In this document: piece by piece, positions 12,108 to 25,400 of the stretch
Layout: each line of letters begins with the position of its first letter
How positions within the stretch are numbered: position 1 is the stretch's first letter
NCBI GenBank assembly: GCA_023374045.1
Contig: CM041778.1
Span: forward strand, 94,180,839 to 94,244,838
Length of the DNA: 64,000 nucleotides
Source: Limonium bicolor
Lineage: Eukaryota > Streptophyta > Magnoliopsida > Caryophyllales > Plumbaginaceae
Direction: 5' to 3'
Notes under the pieces: model-generated
What the model was told of the DNA's origin: nothing
The model's database searches: none
The model's input: only the letters and a program-made list of their open reading frames with translations
Program-made: the position numbers and the translations under genes

Positions 12108-12921
12108 GCCATGCTAGCTGGCTATCGGTTTAACACATACCGGTTGTGGTATTGTTTTTATCCGCACTGTCATCAGTGGCCTTGTTGGCCCTCACTGATC
12201 TTACTGTCTTGATAATAACTTCTCTAGGTGACTTCTCACTGTATTCACATAATAATTATCAACTGGGTGTCTCCCATTCTTGGAGTCCCCTTTCCTTTTG
12301 TATTGTTTCCTCTTCGTAGCCCGTTCCACGTATTTGTCGTGGTTACTGAGACTTGTCTCTTGTTTGGGCACTACGTTGCAGTTCCTTTATCGGTTGGTAC
12401 ACCGTTGGTGTATTATTTATCAACTGTGGTCCCGTAGACACTCGTCTCGGGTTTCACTAATCCACTTCTTGCCTGTTGCACGGTCGGTGCGTTGCAAGCT
12501 GGTTACTCTCGACTGCTTTGCATGTCGACCCAGGTTACCGGAAATTCTATTCTCTTATACACAAAATCCTTCATCCTTCGCTATTAAATGCGGTTAACAT
12601 TGTTCAGATGGAGACCGTCTCCGGGATTTCCAGTTTTCGGGACCTACCGTATGACAGGTTCTCCGTACCTTTAAAGGTATTTAATAACAGCCAGATCGGG
12701 TATTCCCGAGTAAGAGTGGACTTCCATCTCTCTGGCGTTGTTGCCCAAGTTATAAAACAGGGATTGTGGAGGGCGGGAAGGATATAGTAGGTTTCCAGTA
12801 GTCACCGGTAGTTCCTAACTAGCGTATCTCTCACGCTATCACTCAACCCTTAACCCAAAGTACTTAAATCCTAACTCGGTACTTCCTAAGCTCGGTAATT
12901 CAGTCATCAGAGCGATACTTC

Positions 12922-12933
12922 GCTCTGATACCA
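12922..12933 (-). promoter_or_regulatory. Primer-binding site, initiator-Met tRNA (copy 2)
   Basis: The minus strand reads TGGTATCAGAGC, six bases from LTR B, with the same overlapping 8-bp hairpin as copy 1. Confidence 0.93.
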
Positions 12934-12938
12934 CTTTT

Positions 12939-15900
12939 TGTAACACCCCATCCAACAACAAACACATAATAACATTCTGCAGCGGAAAATATACTACTTC
13001 ACATCACTTAACTCGTTGGTGTTACACGCCGTTAACCACCCACGTGGCTAACAAGGCTATTACATAAACATTGTACCGGTCTGATGGACTAGATTCCCGA
13101 GCGACTACACATTATTATCCCTTTCCATTAACAACAAAACATACACATACCTTCCAACTGTACCGAGTATTTACAAACTGATGCCGATAACAGTTTCGGT
13201 CTTACTACGCCTACTGTATATATACACTTAAATGATTACCCATGTACAACGACTACCCGTCCTACTCTCGAACGGCTTCCAGCACTTCGTACCTGAAATA
13301 AGGAAAGAAGAGAAAGGGGGCCCCCAAGGGGCTCAGCACCTTTGCTGGTATGGTAATCCCGCATCCCACATGCTATCGGGCCACGCACAACTAATTGTCG
13401 TCTTAGCATGTGGTTGATTATTTTTAAATCATACATGCAACTGTAAACACACAACACATAATCATTTCGCCTCAACGGGCTCAACAAACGGATAATATAT
13501 CCTTACTTAATAAGTCACTCATGGTATTCATTATCCCTAGAGTGTTCCTCCTCTAATGGAGCTACTTCCTTAATAGACGACACTTACCCTTAAATCGGGT
13601 TATCCTTAAACGCCTCTTATCACAAACTGGGAATCATATCCATGATCCACACACTCCACATTATACAACATATAACATACACTACATAACAACACATAAC
13701 CACACTTTGCACGTTTCCACGTGTACAACATAACACCGCAATAGATATTGCATCACAACAAAATACATAACATAACGGGAATGGTTCTCTTAGGAACCGA
13801 CCCAAACATTGCTTATACACTGGTGAGCCTAGAGAATGTTGCCAGTCTCATGATAAGCTCGTTACATAACTCGTTACCGTCTCGTTAAATGGATAGATAA
13901 CTTAACACAAGGTGTCTCGGATATAGTGATCCAAGCACACCGAACAAACATAACAATAGTATGCCCCTGTGGCCCGACGTGAGTCAGTAATAGCCTTGGT
14001 TAAGCTAAAGGGAAGGTTAGGAACCAAATTGGAAAACAACCATAACATACGGAGAGGATCGAACCTGCTATGACAACGACCCCCATACTCACACGCGTGG
14101 CCGGAACAGACCGGACTCCTCACTCCCCCCGTTAGCACTTGTTAGAAGTTCAACTTTGAACTTTATTAAACAATCACAAACATTGGGTTAAGTCTTGTTA
14201 GACATACACAAGGGAAGAGAGAGTCATACATTCACATACAAACATCGCACACAAACATCACATAACCAACTCACGTATAGCCGTGGTTAGAACGTTCCTT
14301 AAGTCGGAAACGTTGTTACCGGATACCGTTCTCCTACGTTTACCTAATAGTGGTTAACTAGCCCTTCAAGCGCATTCGAGGTTACCGGTATCGGCACGGA
14401 AACATACAATAACAATAACGACTGTAAACTCGTTTCATGATTTATCTCATAACGTGGCAAACATACAGAAAACACATTGGCATACAAGCCGGTGTAATCC
14501 GGTAGGACACAGGTTGCAAGAAAACCATACCTGTCACCGGAGTCCACTTTATCACGTCCTCTTATGTTCCTCGAGCAATTCTCGAACAACTGTTAACATC
14601 ACATGTGTTTTTATTAACATCGGGGTTGCTTGATTATTTAATGTCTAATGCCTATAATTTTTCCCCGTTAACTTAGTTACATAGCTTCACTTTTTAACTT
14701 GTTTTACTTTCACATTTTATTACAACTTTTCACCCACTTAATTGTCATTAAAACTCACCTAACAAGTCCTTAACAACTTTATAACATCATTACCTATCAA
14801 TCCCCATCATTACATATCATTTTATAACCTTAAACAACATTTTTGGTCCGACCGACCTTAGCGACCGAACTTGTCCAAGTTCGGTCCATTCCAGAACACA
14901 TTTTCGTCAAAATCTTCTACTCCGACCGACCTTGTAAGTTCGGTCGCATGTTTGGTCTATTCCCGAGAGTTTCTTCCCTTTGAAAATTCAAGCCCGACCG
15001 AACTTGCCAAGTCCGGTCCTTTGTTCGGTCGGTTCTAGAAACTTAATCCGTACACAAAATACAAGCCCGACCGACCTTGCAAGTCCGGTCCCCAAGGTCG
15101 GTCCATTCCAGAAGCCAATTCTCGCAGGGTAAACTGGGCTCGACCGAACTTGCAAGTTCGGTCGCAAGTTCGGTCTGCCCCAGACCCTTGTTTTCCTTTT
15201 CTCATTCAACTCCAAACTTCACCACATATATCCTAGTACACCCTAACCTCATTTGGGCACTTCAAACACACCTTTAGCCATGTACCAAACTCTTTAAATC
15301 ACACACCAAAACCATTTTATCATTCACCAATTCCTTACAAAATTCTTAGCACTTGGAATGTTTCCTCCTTAAGATTCCTAAGTGGTACTTCACCAATAAT
15401 GACCACTATACCAAGGTGTTTCCTCTACACCTTAACATCATCTCTCAAACTTCTTTTCTTACTAACTAAATCTCCTTTTTCACATCTTATCTAAACATCA
15501 CTTCTTCCTTGGATATCAACATTACCTAAACCTTAAACAACTTCCTAGGTCACCAAAACTTACTTAAAACACTTAGAACTTCTTACACATTTCCAAAATT
15601 TGGCCTTAGCTTCTCTTGTATATACTCACATCCAAACACTTAGGTTTTTACCTTATTTCATTCAAGAACACCTAAAATCCATCAAACACATTTTTATACA
15701 CAAACTTCACACATTTAGCACTACATCACAATATAGTGCATAACTTAAATTGCTTGGCACTTAGGCCTAAATAACATGGCTTCTTAGGCCCTTAAGTGCT
15801 TAAACCAAAAACACTGAATTTCCACAATATATAAGCCTTTGACGCAATTACACACACAAGACATATGTTCTTTACTAGTCTCTTAAGAACACTTTACTAA

Positions 15901-17427
15901 GTCATTCACCATTTGCTCTTTAGGTAGTTTTTAACAAGCATTATAAGTCATTTTCTCCTAAGGCATTAAACCACATTGAGATAGCATATTTACCTCTTTT
16001 TCCTCACAACTTTCTTGTTTCCTTGTAAAACCGGTAAGGTATTTGATTCCTTGTCAAGTTCTAAACAATATACAAACATCATAATGAGTATTCAGCTTTA
16101 AGCTTCATCTCATTGTAAACCCTAATTTTACATTGTTTCAAAAACATAATGTAGTTGTTTTACCTTGATCTTTGAAGGAGTTTGAATATCTATGAAGAGA
16201 GGACTCCACCTAGTCCATAAGAGATTGGAATGAAGCTAGAACAAAGTCACCAAAGAGCTCCATCAATGAGTATTTTCGGTCAAGGCAAAAACATGAAGGA
16301 AACTTGATTTTCTTTGAGATTCCTTACCTAGAAGCAAATGAGAGTAATAATATGTAGAAACACAAGCTCAAGCTCCATCAATGGTGATTCTACATGGCAC
16401 CAAAATTGAGTTCTTGAAGATTTGAAAAGGTAGAAGTGTAGAGCTTGACCTAACTAAGACAAATATGGTCTTAGAATTTGATTTGGAGCATGGAGTTGGA
16501 TTTGGCAAGGAAATGAAGATGGAGAAGAGAGGTTGATATAGGAAATCGTAAATGGAGGGGAGGAGGAAGGGAGCTTGAAGACGTGTGTGAAATGAGAAGG
16601 AATGAAAGAATGAAGATGAGTTCACTTTTGGAAGATATTTAAGTTAAAGCAAAATAGTACTTTACTTTATAGGCTTTACTTTACTTATTTGATTTCTTTT
16701 ACATGTTGGTGACTCACACCATGAAAAACCGGCCCCCATACTTAGAAGGGTATAATAGTCTTTGTTGACCAACTTAATTACTTATAACAACATATGTTAC
16801 AAACTAGCTTATAAAAGTACTATTCATAAAAACAAGGCACATAGAAGTGAAATTTTTGATTTCCCATTGATATAGACTTCTAAATGTGATACTATATAGT
16901 ACACATGTTAATTAAAGAGTAATGATGGAAATTTAGCCATTCAAAACTCATTTACAAGACAATTTTTCAAAACGTGCTTTAAGACTCCTTAAAGCACTTT
17001 TTGTGTTTTAATTGTTTTCAAGCTTGGTTTTCTTTGGTAATTGATTTAATATGTTCATTAACATATTATGAGGTATAGGTATGACCATTAGGTCTTATAC
17101 AAATTTATCCCAAGCTTAGAGCACATTTTGCTCATATTGACTTTAAGGTATTTTCTTGTGTTTTATTTGGTTTAACTGTCCACCAAGGTTTCCTAAGGAC
17201 TTATTTAGCCTTATTAAATCATAATTGAATATTATTAAGTCTTGGTAGGCTTTGGGTCCTAACCAAGTTCGCTCATAGCTTAGAGCATGTTTTTGCTCAA
17301 ACTGTGTCTTAATGCTTTATTGCATTTTACTATGGTTTAAATTGTACACTGATGTTCCTAAGGCACTTTTAGCCTTTACATACCATAGTTTAATATTAAA
17401 CCACATATCAAGGTTTGGGGTATTTCA
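12939..17427 (-). mobile_element. LTR B of the family-1 element (shared by two units)
   Basis: It has the same TG...CA boundaries as LTR A and is 4489 bp long. It has a PPT on one side (17433) and a primer-binding site on the other (12933), so it serves at once as the 3' LTR of one unit and the 5' LTR of the next. It is nearly identical to LTRs A and C. Confidence 0.93.
14845..15176. repeat. GACCGAAC palindrome island in LTR B
   Basis: The island is the same as in LTR A, with the uninterrupted 22-bp palindrome at 15142-15163. Confidence 0.88.
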
Positions 17428-17432
17428 ATCTA

Positions 17433-17464
17433 CCCCCCTTAAAAGAACTTCGTCCTCGAAGTTC
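17433..17464 (-). promoter_or_regulatory. 3' polypurine tract with upstream hairpin (LTR B side)
   Basis: It is identical to the module at 7885-7916: an 8-bp stem with AGGA loop followed by TTTTAAGGGGGG. Confidence 0.9.
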
Positions 17465-17544
17465 ACATTTCCCACACATCATTAGATTAGAATACGGGGA
17501 TTACTTACAGCCATAAAACTTCCATAACCAAACACACTTTACAT

Positions 17545-17771
17545 CACAACCTCGGACTTAATGGTCCGGGCAACACATTCACATCCACACATAACATAAC
17601 ATATTCACATGATAACCTCGGACTCAATGGTCCGGGTATCTTAACAACACTTACACATACATAACAACCCCTTTGACTCACTGGTCTTGGGTAACATAAC
17701 AACCTTTAGACACATAGGTCTATGTAACACAACACATTTAGACTCGTAGGTCTTAATAGCATACACTTTAG
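17545..17771. repeat. Degenerate hairpin repeats upstream of the PPT (copy 3)
   Basis: This is the same five-unit array as 8004-8222, with one spacer a few bases longer. Confidence 0.65.
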
Positions 17772-18956
17772 GAACTCAAGGTCAAAATAATATTTATTAC
17801 ACAGGAAGGAGCGGCATTTGAAGAAAGCCACCATGGGATTTGGTAGTCTTTCTCGGGTCAATAAATTGTCGTGTAAGGGAAAGAGAGATAGGAAGACCAA
17901 ATAGAGGAGAAAATACTTTATATTGAGATGTTGTAAGATAGTTATGAGTAAGTCAAAAGGTAAGCTAGTAGGATTTGTCTGGTCACAGCTCTCGCTGTTT
18001 GTGCCACATTTGTGGTTTACTTGGCCTTGTGCCGCTAATTATCAAAAAAAAACAATCAAAAATATCTTTGATATACACTGTGATCCCGCAGAACCCGGTC
18101 GCGATGGACACCTTCTGTCCCCGTGTCCTTGGGAGATCAAAACAATCACTTAAGTTTAAAATTTCCTTGAGAGGTTAAGTAAGAGAACTTTAATTATGTA
18201 AAGTATCTATCAACGTTTTATAAATACCAATTGAAAATCTTTTTGAAAGCACACACAACTCCAAGTCCAACTTAAGCTCTTTGCTTCTTTTCTTAGCGTG
18301 GTTATTTGTGACCACTTATAGGGAGCTTCAAGAATCATCCAACCCTGATGTGATCAGCATCAGTGTAGAACTATCCTTCCACTCCAATTTGTGTTCGGCT
18401 TCCCTTGATCACATGCAAATCAAGTTCCACTTCCCACTTCATTTTCAAACATCAAGTAAATCACTCATTTCCAATTTTCTATCTTTTTAATCATTCTAAT
18501 CATGATCATACATCTCCAAGGATAGAACTTCGTCTATCAGTTATTTCCATACACTTTTAGTCCTGTTGCCTATGGAATCTTATTCTCATTAGGTTTTATA
18601 TTGGTCTCATACCCTTTTTATGAATCACTATATAGTATATATACACATATATTTTATCAAAATACGACACACCGTTTCACATTTATACACTGTCGGGGTT
18701 TTGTTCCCCGGGAGTTTCTCTACTCCCACCTCTGTACTATCACACACACTTGTTAACAAATACACACACTTATCACAATGGTATTCGTATCCTCTGTGCG
18801 CAATTACCACAATTCAACCATGAATGAATGCGTATGTTTACGTAACACACACACCAATCATCAAAACAATAATATAATTTTGTGCTATGCACAATATAAG
18901 TCACATACACTACGTACACTTGTACGGTAATATACACTAAGTGGTTTTGCGCTCTA

Positions 18957-18988
18957 CCCCCCTTAAAAGGGATTACGCCCACGTAATC
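18957..18988 (-). promoter_or_regulatory. Internal PPT-like module with hairpin (copy 3)
   Basis: The hairpin is the same as at 9406-9436, with the purine run one G longer (six instead of five). Confidence 0.7.
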
Positions 18989-21636
18989 AATCACTAAACA
19001 TTAGCTTAAAATGTTTTGCCATCGTGAAGTATCTTAACTTCCACGCGGTCTATTACACAATGGATTCTGATTAGAGGATCTTAACCTTATTGGCGGTTTA
19101 GTTCCTAAACCAAGAATTCCCATTGGAGTTTTGTTTAAACTCTTAGTTGGTTTCGATTCTGGCCTGTTAGGCTTCTAGGCGTTAATAATTAGCCATTCAC
19201 TCATGTTCACCATGTACATTCAACGCTTGAATCACTGGCTCACTAGTTTCTGCGTGTGAAACTCTAATAACTGTAGAGCTTAATTGCCCCATTTGTTATT
19301 CTTACTGTATTGTACATCCCCAATTGTCACCTTCATCTTGGTAACAATGGTTTCTCAACCAACGCGTGGTATTTCTTACCGTTAGCGAATTCGGTGAGTT
19401 ATGAACTTTCTATCCACTTCCATAACAATTTACTATGTAAATAGTTATGTATTTCACAATGATTGACTTGTTCCCTTCCGACTTACTGTCGGTTGAGATT
19501 GAGCTACTACCTAGTGTGTAGTGCTCTCTCAGCTATTTACAACATTTGAGGTATATTCTATACCGATATTTGGCAGTTAGTGCTACTGTAGTCACTCACT
19601 GTTAATCATGTCTCCACATTGGTTTTGTACAAGTACTTTTTATTGGTGCGGCCTTGCATTTCCTATGCATCGACCATCATAACATTATTCCTCCACCATT
19701 AACATGTTTCCAATTCCTAGCTATCCCACTCGATCATTACTGCGCAAGTGCAATACCAAAACACTCAGTCATACAGAGTGCAGAGGCGTAAACTCTTGAC
19801 AGTAAATCCCTTATGCGATTCGCCATGGAATTCACACTGAACTCCTCATCACACAGTGCCTGTCACTGGCTTATTGCCCAGTCTGTCTAATATCACTTAT
19901 CTTGTATCTCCACTGAGTTTGACTCATAACTGGTCTTATTTGCTACATTATCGTTTAACAATACTTATACAACGGTCGCTTACTGCGCACCGTGCTCTTA
20001 CTCCTTGTATAACATCAGCTTACATAGTATTTACTGTCACATTAACCTCCACACATATACTTGTATTATTCACATTATGGTTCATCACTCATTTGGATGA
20101 CTACTGAATGCTCCTTGAGCATCGCCCACACATCTAGCGTCCCACACGTACGGTGGTTGCTATTAGACTTATTACCCTTCCGGTCTTCCCAAGTGGTAGT
20201 AACCATATTGGTCCACCCTTAACGTATTTCTTGAACTACCGCTCCTGCGGTCTCACAATATCGAGAGGTATCCCACTCTTAATGCAGTGGTTCGTTTACC
20301 ACTCTATTCACTTATACAACATAAACTTCTACAATCAATTGAATTTATATAACATATCTTGCTTATGGCTTATGAGCCTTATTTGCCTTGAGCTGGGCTC
20401 ATTGTAGGCTGTCCACACACATATACTTCTCTGTACTGTATTATATGGTTTGGATATTATATTGAGCTCCATGACAAGGTCGTTGCATTCCGTTTCCTTC
20501 CATGGGATGCCCCTTAGGTTTGTCAGTCCGTCTCCTGACGACTTATGTCTAAATTGGGTGTTAGTTTCAATCCTTGTGTCTTTGTCATGCCATTTCGTGC
20601 AACACTTGTTGATGCAAACACCCTTCAAGGATTGCTCCTGGGTGTTGCTAAGTTATGCTTTTACATTTAGTTCACACTTATTGGTACATCCAGTTAGTCA
20701 CGCCTTTTTGCGTTCTTAACTGGCTTATTATCTTCTTCTGTGAAGATCAACATTTCTTGATAGTTTCATCCCGTTCATTGCACATTAATGTGTCCACATT
20801 AGGCATTTGCTTGCCATGTACAGGCTGGGTCACCGTTCCAGCTAACATGTTTATCCCTGAGGATCTTTAAGACGTATACGATGTCTTTACATAACAGTTT
20901 GTGCACTTCGCACTTCCTAACTCTTAAACATTCCCTTGAAAGGAATTCACTAATCCTTTTAATCTTGTTATCTTAACTGAGTTCCTTAACTTCAACCACT
21001 CTTGGTAATCCCTAGTTCTTGTTGATTTATACTGCTGACCGTAGAACGGAGTCGACTACTTCCCGTGTTTCGGACTCTACTCGTATACATATGTGGGGTA
21101 CCATACTGATACATTACTACTTACCCAACTAACCCATGAGTAGGTCTGTCAGGCCCACAAGCTCCTATCGGAGTGCGGTCATCCCACAATTCAATTGGTA
21201 CACTCGTAGTGTCCGTCACACGCCTAGGTGAAGTATTCTGTTGTCAACTCCCTTATATTGCCCCTTGACATTATGCGTCCCGTGCTTCCCGAACTTAATC
21301 GAAGGAAGGTTTATCCACTGTTGTATCTTTATCAACTGCCCTTGGTTTTACTGGTTTGGTTTAAAAGAAGGTTGGAAAGAAGTGTTGGTTTGAAAGAAAA
21401 TCTGGTTTTGAAAAGAAAAGGGTTTGAATAAATTTGGGTTGAAAGAAAATTTTTCATGGTTTCACAACATCTTCTTACCTTAACCAAGTCTAGCTTCTTG
21501 CTGACTGGTGTACTTCCAATTACAGGGGTTAGGCTAACAGGCCCTTCCACTGTTATGACGATCACATTTAACTTTATGGTACTTTACCAAATACTTTGTA
21601 GTGGTTATAACTTTCCCGAACAGCCCTGTTATAGCA

Positions 21637-21656
21637 GCACTTGCTATAGCAAGTGC
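21637..21656. repeat. Conserved 20-bp palindrome (copy 3)
   Basis: It is identical to the palindrome at 12088-12107. Confidence 0.85.
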
Positions 21657-22460
21657 GCCATGCTAGCTGGCTATCGGTTTAACACATACCGGTTGTGGTA
21701 TTGTTTTTATCCGCACTGTCATCAGTGGCCTTGTTGGCCCTCACTGATCTTACTGTCTTGATAATAACTTCTCTAGGTGACTTCTCACTGTATTCACATA
21801 ATAATTATCAACTGGGGTGTCTCCCATTCTTGGAGTCCCCTTTCCTTTTGTATTGTTTCCTCTTCGTAGCCCGTTCCACGTATTTGTCGTGGTTACTGAG
21901 ACTTGTCTCTTGTTTGGGCACTACGTTGCAGTTCCTTTATCGGTTGGTACACCGTTGGTGTATTATTTATCAACTGTGGTCCCGTAGACACTCGTCTCGG
22001 GTTTCACTAATCCACTTCTTGCCTGTTGCACGGTCGGTGCGTTGCAAGCTGGTTACTCTCGACTGCTTTGCATGTCGACCCAGGTTACCGGAAATTCTAT
22101 TCTCTTATACACAAAATCCTTCATCCTTCGCTATTAATGCGGTTAACATTGTTCAGATGGAGCCGTCTCCGGGATTTCCATTTTCGGGACACGTATGACA
22201 GGTTCTCCGTACCTTTAAAGGTATTTAATAACAGCCAGATCGGGTATTCCCGAGTAAGAGTGGACTTCCATCTCTCTGGCGTTGTTGTCCAAGTTTAAAA
22301 ACAGGATTGTGGAGGGCGGAAGGATATAGTAGGTTTCCAGTAGTCACCGGTAGTTCCTAACTAGCGTATCTCTCACGCTATCACTCAACCTTAACCCAAG
22401 TACTTAAATCCTAACTCGGTACTTCCTAAGCTCGTAATTCAGTCATCAGAGCGATACTTC

Positions 22461-22472
22461 GCTCTGATACCA
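22461..22472 (-). promoter_or_regulatory. Primer-binding site, initiator-Met tRNA (copy 3)
   Basis: The minus strand reads TGGTATCAGAGC, five bases from LTR C, with the same overlapping hairpin. Confidence 0.93.
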
Positions 22473-22477
22473 CTTTT

Positions 22478-25400
22478 TGTAACACCCCATCCAATAACAA
22501 ACACATAATAACATTCTGCAGCGGAAAATATACTACTTCACATCACTTAACTCGTTGGTGTTACACGCCTTACCACCCACGTGGCTAACAAGGCTATTAC
22601 ATAAACATTGTACCAGTCTGATGGACTAGATTCCCGAGCGACTACACATTAATTATCCCTTTCCATTAACAACAAAACAACACTACCTTCCAACTGTTAC
22701 CGAGTATTTACAAACTGATGCCGATAACAGTTTCGGTCTTACTACGCCTACTGTATATATACACTTAATGATATACCCATGTACAACGACTACCCGTCCT
22801 ACTCTCGAACGGCTTCCAGCCTTCGTAACCTGAAATAAGGAAAGAAGAGAAAGGGGGGCCCCCAAGGGGCTCAGCACCTTTTCTGGTAAGGTAATCCCGC
22901 AGCCCACATGCTACCGGGCCACGCACAACTAATTTGTCTTACATGTGGTTTGTTTGATTATTTTTAAATCATACATGCAACTGTAAACACAACAACACAT
23001 AATCATTTTGCCTCAACGGGCTCAACAAACGGATAATATATCCTTACTTAATAAGTCACTCATGGTATTCATTACCCTAGAGTGTTCCTCCTCTAATGGA
23101 GCTACTTCCTTAATAGACGACACTTACCCTTAAATCGGGTTATCCTTAAACGCCTCTTATCACAAACTGGGAATCATATCCATGATCCACACACCACATT
23201 ATACAACATATGCATACACTACATAACAACACATAACCACACTTTGCACGTTTCCACGTGTACAACATAACACCGCAATAGATATTGCATCACAACAAAT
23301 ACATAACATAACGGGAATGGTTCTCTTAGGAAACCGACCCAAACATTGCTTATACACTGGTGAGCCTAGAGAATGTTGCCAGTCTCATGATAAGCTCGTT
23401 ACATAACTCGTTACCGTCTCGTTAAATGGACGGATAACTTAACACAAGGTGTCTCGATATAGTGATCCAAGCACACCGAACAAACATAACAATAGTATGC
23501 CCCTGTGGCCCGACGTGAGTCAGTAATAGCCTTGGTTAAGCTAAAGGAAGGTTGGGAACCAATTGGAAAACAACCATAACATACGGAGAGGATCGAACCT
23601 GCTATGACAACGACCCCCATACTCACACGCGTGGCCGGAACAGACCGGACTCCTCACTCCCCCCGTTAGCATTGTTAGAAGTTCAACTTTGAACTTTATT
23701 AAACAATCAAAACATTGGGTTAAGTCTTGTTAGACATACACAAGGGAGAGAGAGAGTCATTACATCACATACAAACATCGCACAAAACATCACATAACCA
23801 ACTCACGCATAGCCGTGGTTAGAACGTTCCTTAAGTCGGAAACGTTGTTACCGGATACCGTTCTCCTACGTTTACCTAATAGTGGTTAACTAGCCCTTCA
23901 AGCGCATTCGAGGTTACCGGTATCGGCACGGAAACATACAATAACAATAACGACTGTAAACTCGTTTCATGATTTATCTCATAACGTGGCAAACATACAG
24001 AAACACATTGGCATACAAGCCGGTGTAATCCGGTAGGACACAGGTTGCAAGAAAACCATACCTGTCACCGGAGTCCACTTTATCACGTCCTCTTATGTTC
24101 CTCGAGCAATTCTCGAACAACTGTTAACATCACATGTGTTTTTATTAACATCGGGGTTGCTTGATTTAATGTCTAATGCCTATAATTTTTCCCGTTAACT
24201 TAGTTACATAGCTTCACTTTTTAACTTGTTTTACTTTCACATTTTATACAACTTTTCACCCACTTAATTGTCATTAAAACTCACCTAACAAGTCCTTAAC
24301 AACTTTAAACATCATTACCTATCAATCCCCATCATTACATATCATTTTATAACCTTAAACAACATTTTTGGTCCGACGACCTTACCGACCGAACTTGTCC
24401 AAGTTCGGTCCATTCCAGAACACATTTCCGTCAAAATCTTCTACTCCGACCGACCTTGTAAGTTCGGTCGCATGTTCGGTCTATTCCCGAGAGTTTCTTC
24501 CCTTTGAAAATTCAAGCCCGACGAACTTGCCAAGTCCGGTCCTTTGTTCGGTCGGCTCCAGAAACTTAATCCGTACACAAAATACAAGCCCGACCGACCT
24601 TGCAAGTCCGGTCCCCAAGGTCGGTCCATTCCAGAAGCCAATTCTCGCAGGGTAAACTGGGCTCGACCGAACTTGCAAGTTCGGTCGCAAGTTCGGTCTG
24701 CCCCAGACCCTTGTTTTCCTTTTCTCATTCAACTCCAAACTTCACCACATATATCCTAGTACACCCTAACCTCATTTGGGCACTTCAAACACACCTTTAG
24801 CCATGTACCAAACTCTTTAAATCACCAAAAACCATTTTATCATTCACCAATTCCTTACAAAATTCTTAGCACTTGGAATGTTTCCTCCTTAAGATTCCTA
24901 AGTGGTACTTCACCAATAATGACCACTATACCAAGGTGTTTCCTCTACACCTTAACATCATCTCTCAAACTTCTTTTCTTACTAACTAAATCTCCTTTTT
25001 CACATCTTATCTAAACATCACTTCTTCCTTGGATATCAACATTACCTAAACCTTAAACAACTTCCTAGGTCACCAAAACTTACTTAAAACACTTAGAACT
25101 TCTTACACATTTCCAAAATTTGGCCTTAGCTTCTCTTGTATATACTCACATCCAAACACTTAGGTTTTTACCTTATTTCATTCAAGAACACCTAAAATCC
25201 ATCAAACACATTTTATACACAAACTTCACACATTTAGCACTACATCACAATATAGTGCATAACTTAAATTGCTTGGCACTTAGGCCCTTAAATAACATGG
25301 CTCTTAGGCCCTTAAGTTGCTTAAACCATAAACACTGAATTTCCACAATATATAAGCCTTTGACCTGCAATTACACACACCAAGACATATGTTCTTTTAC

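Larger units (their letters stand above)
7880..12938 (-). mobile_element. Family-1 internal domain, copy 2 (complete, non-coding)
   Basis: This is the complete 5.06-kb internal domain between LTR A and LTR B. From the 5' end in element orientation it holds the primer-binding site (12922-12933), a conserved palindrome (12088-12107), an internal PPT-like module (9406-9436), a hairpin repeat array (8004-8222) and the 3' PPT (7885-7897). The longest sense ORF that recurs is 97 aa (10787-11080, same in copy 3), with no domain I recognise. No gag, DSGA protease, reverse transcriptase or integrase motif is visible. Such an element would have to be moved by enzymes supplied in trans. Short blocks are conserved with family 2, for example 11500-11580 with 48045-48125. 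Confidence 0.85.
17428..22477 (-). mobile_element. Family-1 internal domain, copy 3 (complete, non-coding)
   Basis: This copy is 5.05 kb and nearly identical to 7880-12938, with every signal in the same order and the same 97-aa sense ORF (20335-20628). A few base substitutions separate the two copies, for example at 18532 and 19862. From about 22130 onward and into LTR C small indels become frequent, while copies 1 and 2 agree with each other there. Confidence 0.85.

Noticed and set aside
21695..22198. A 167-aa plus-strand ORF in family-1 copy 3
   Set aside because: It is antisense to the element and broken in the other two copies by small indels; no domain is recognisable.
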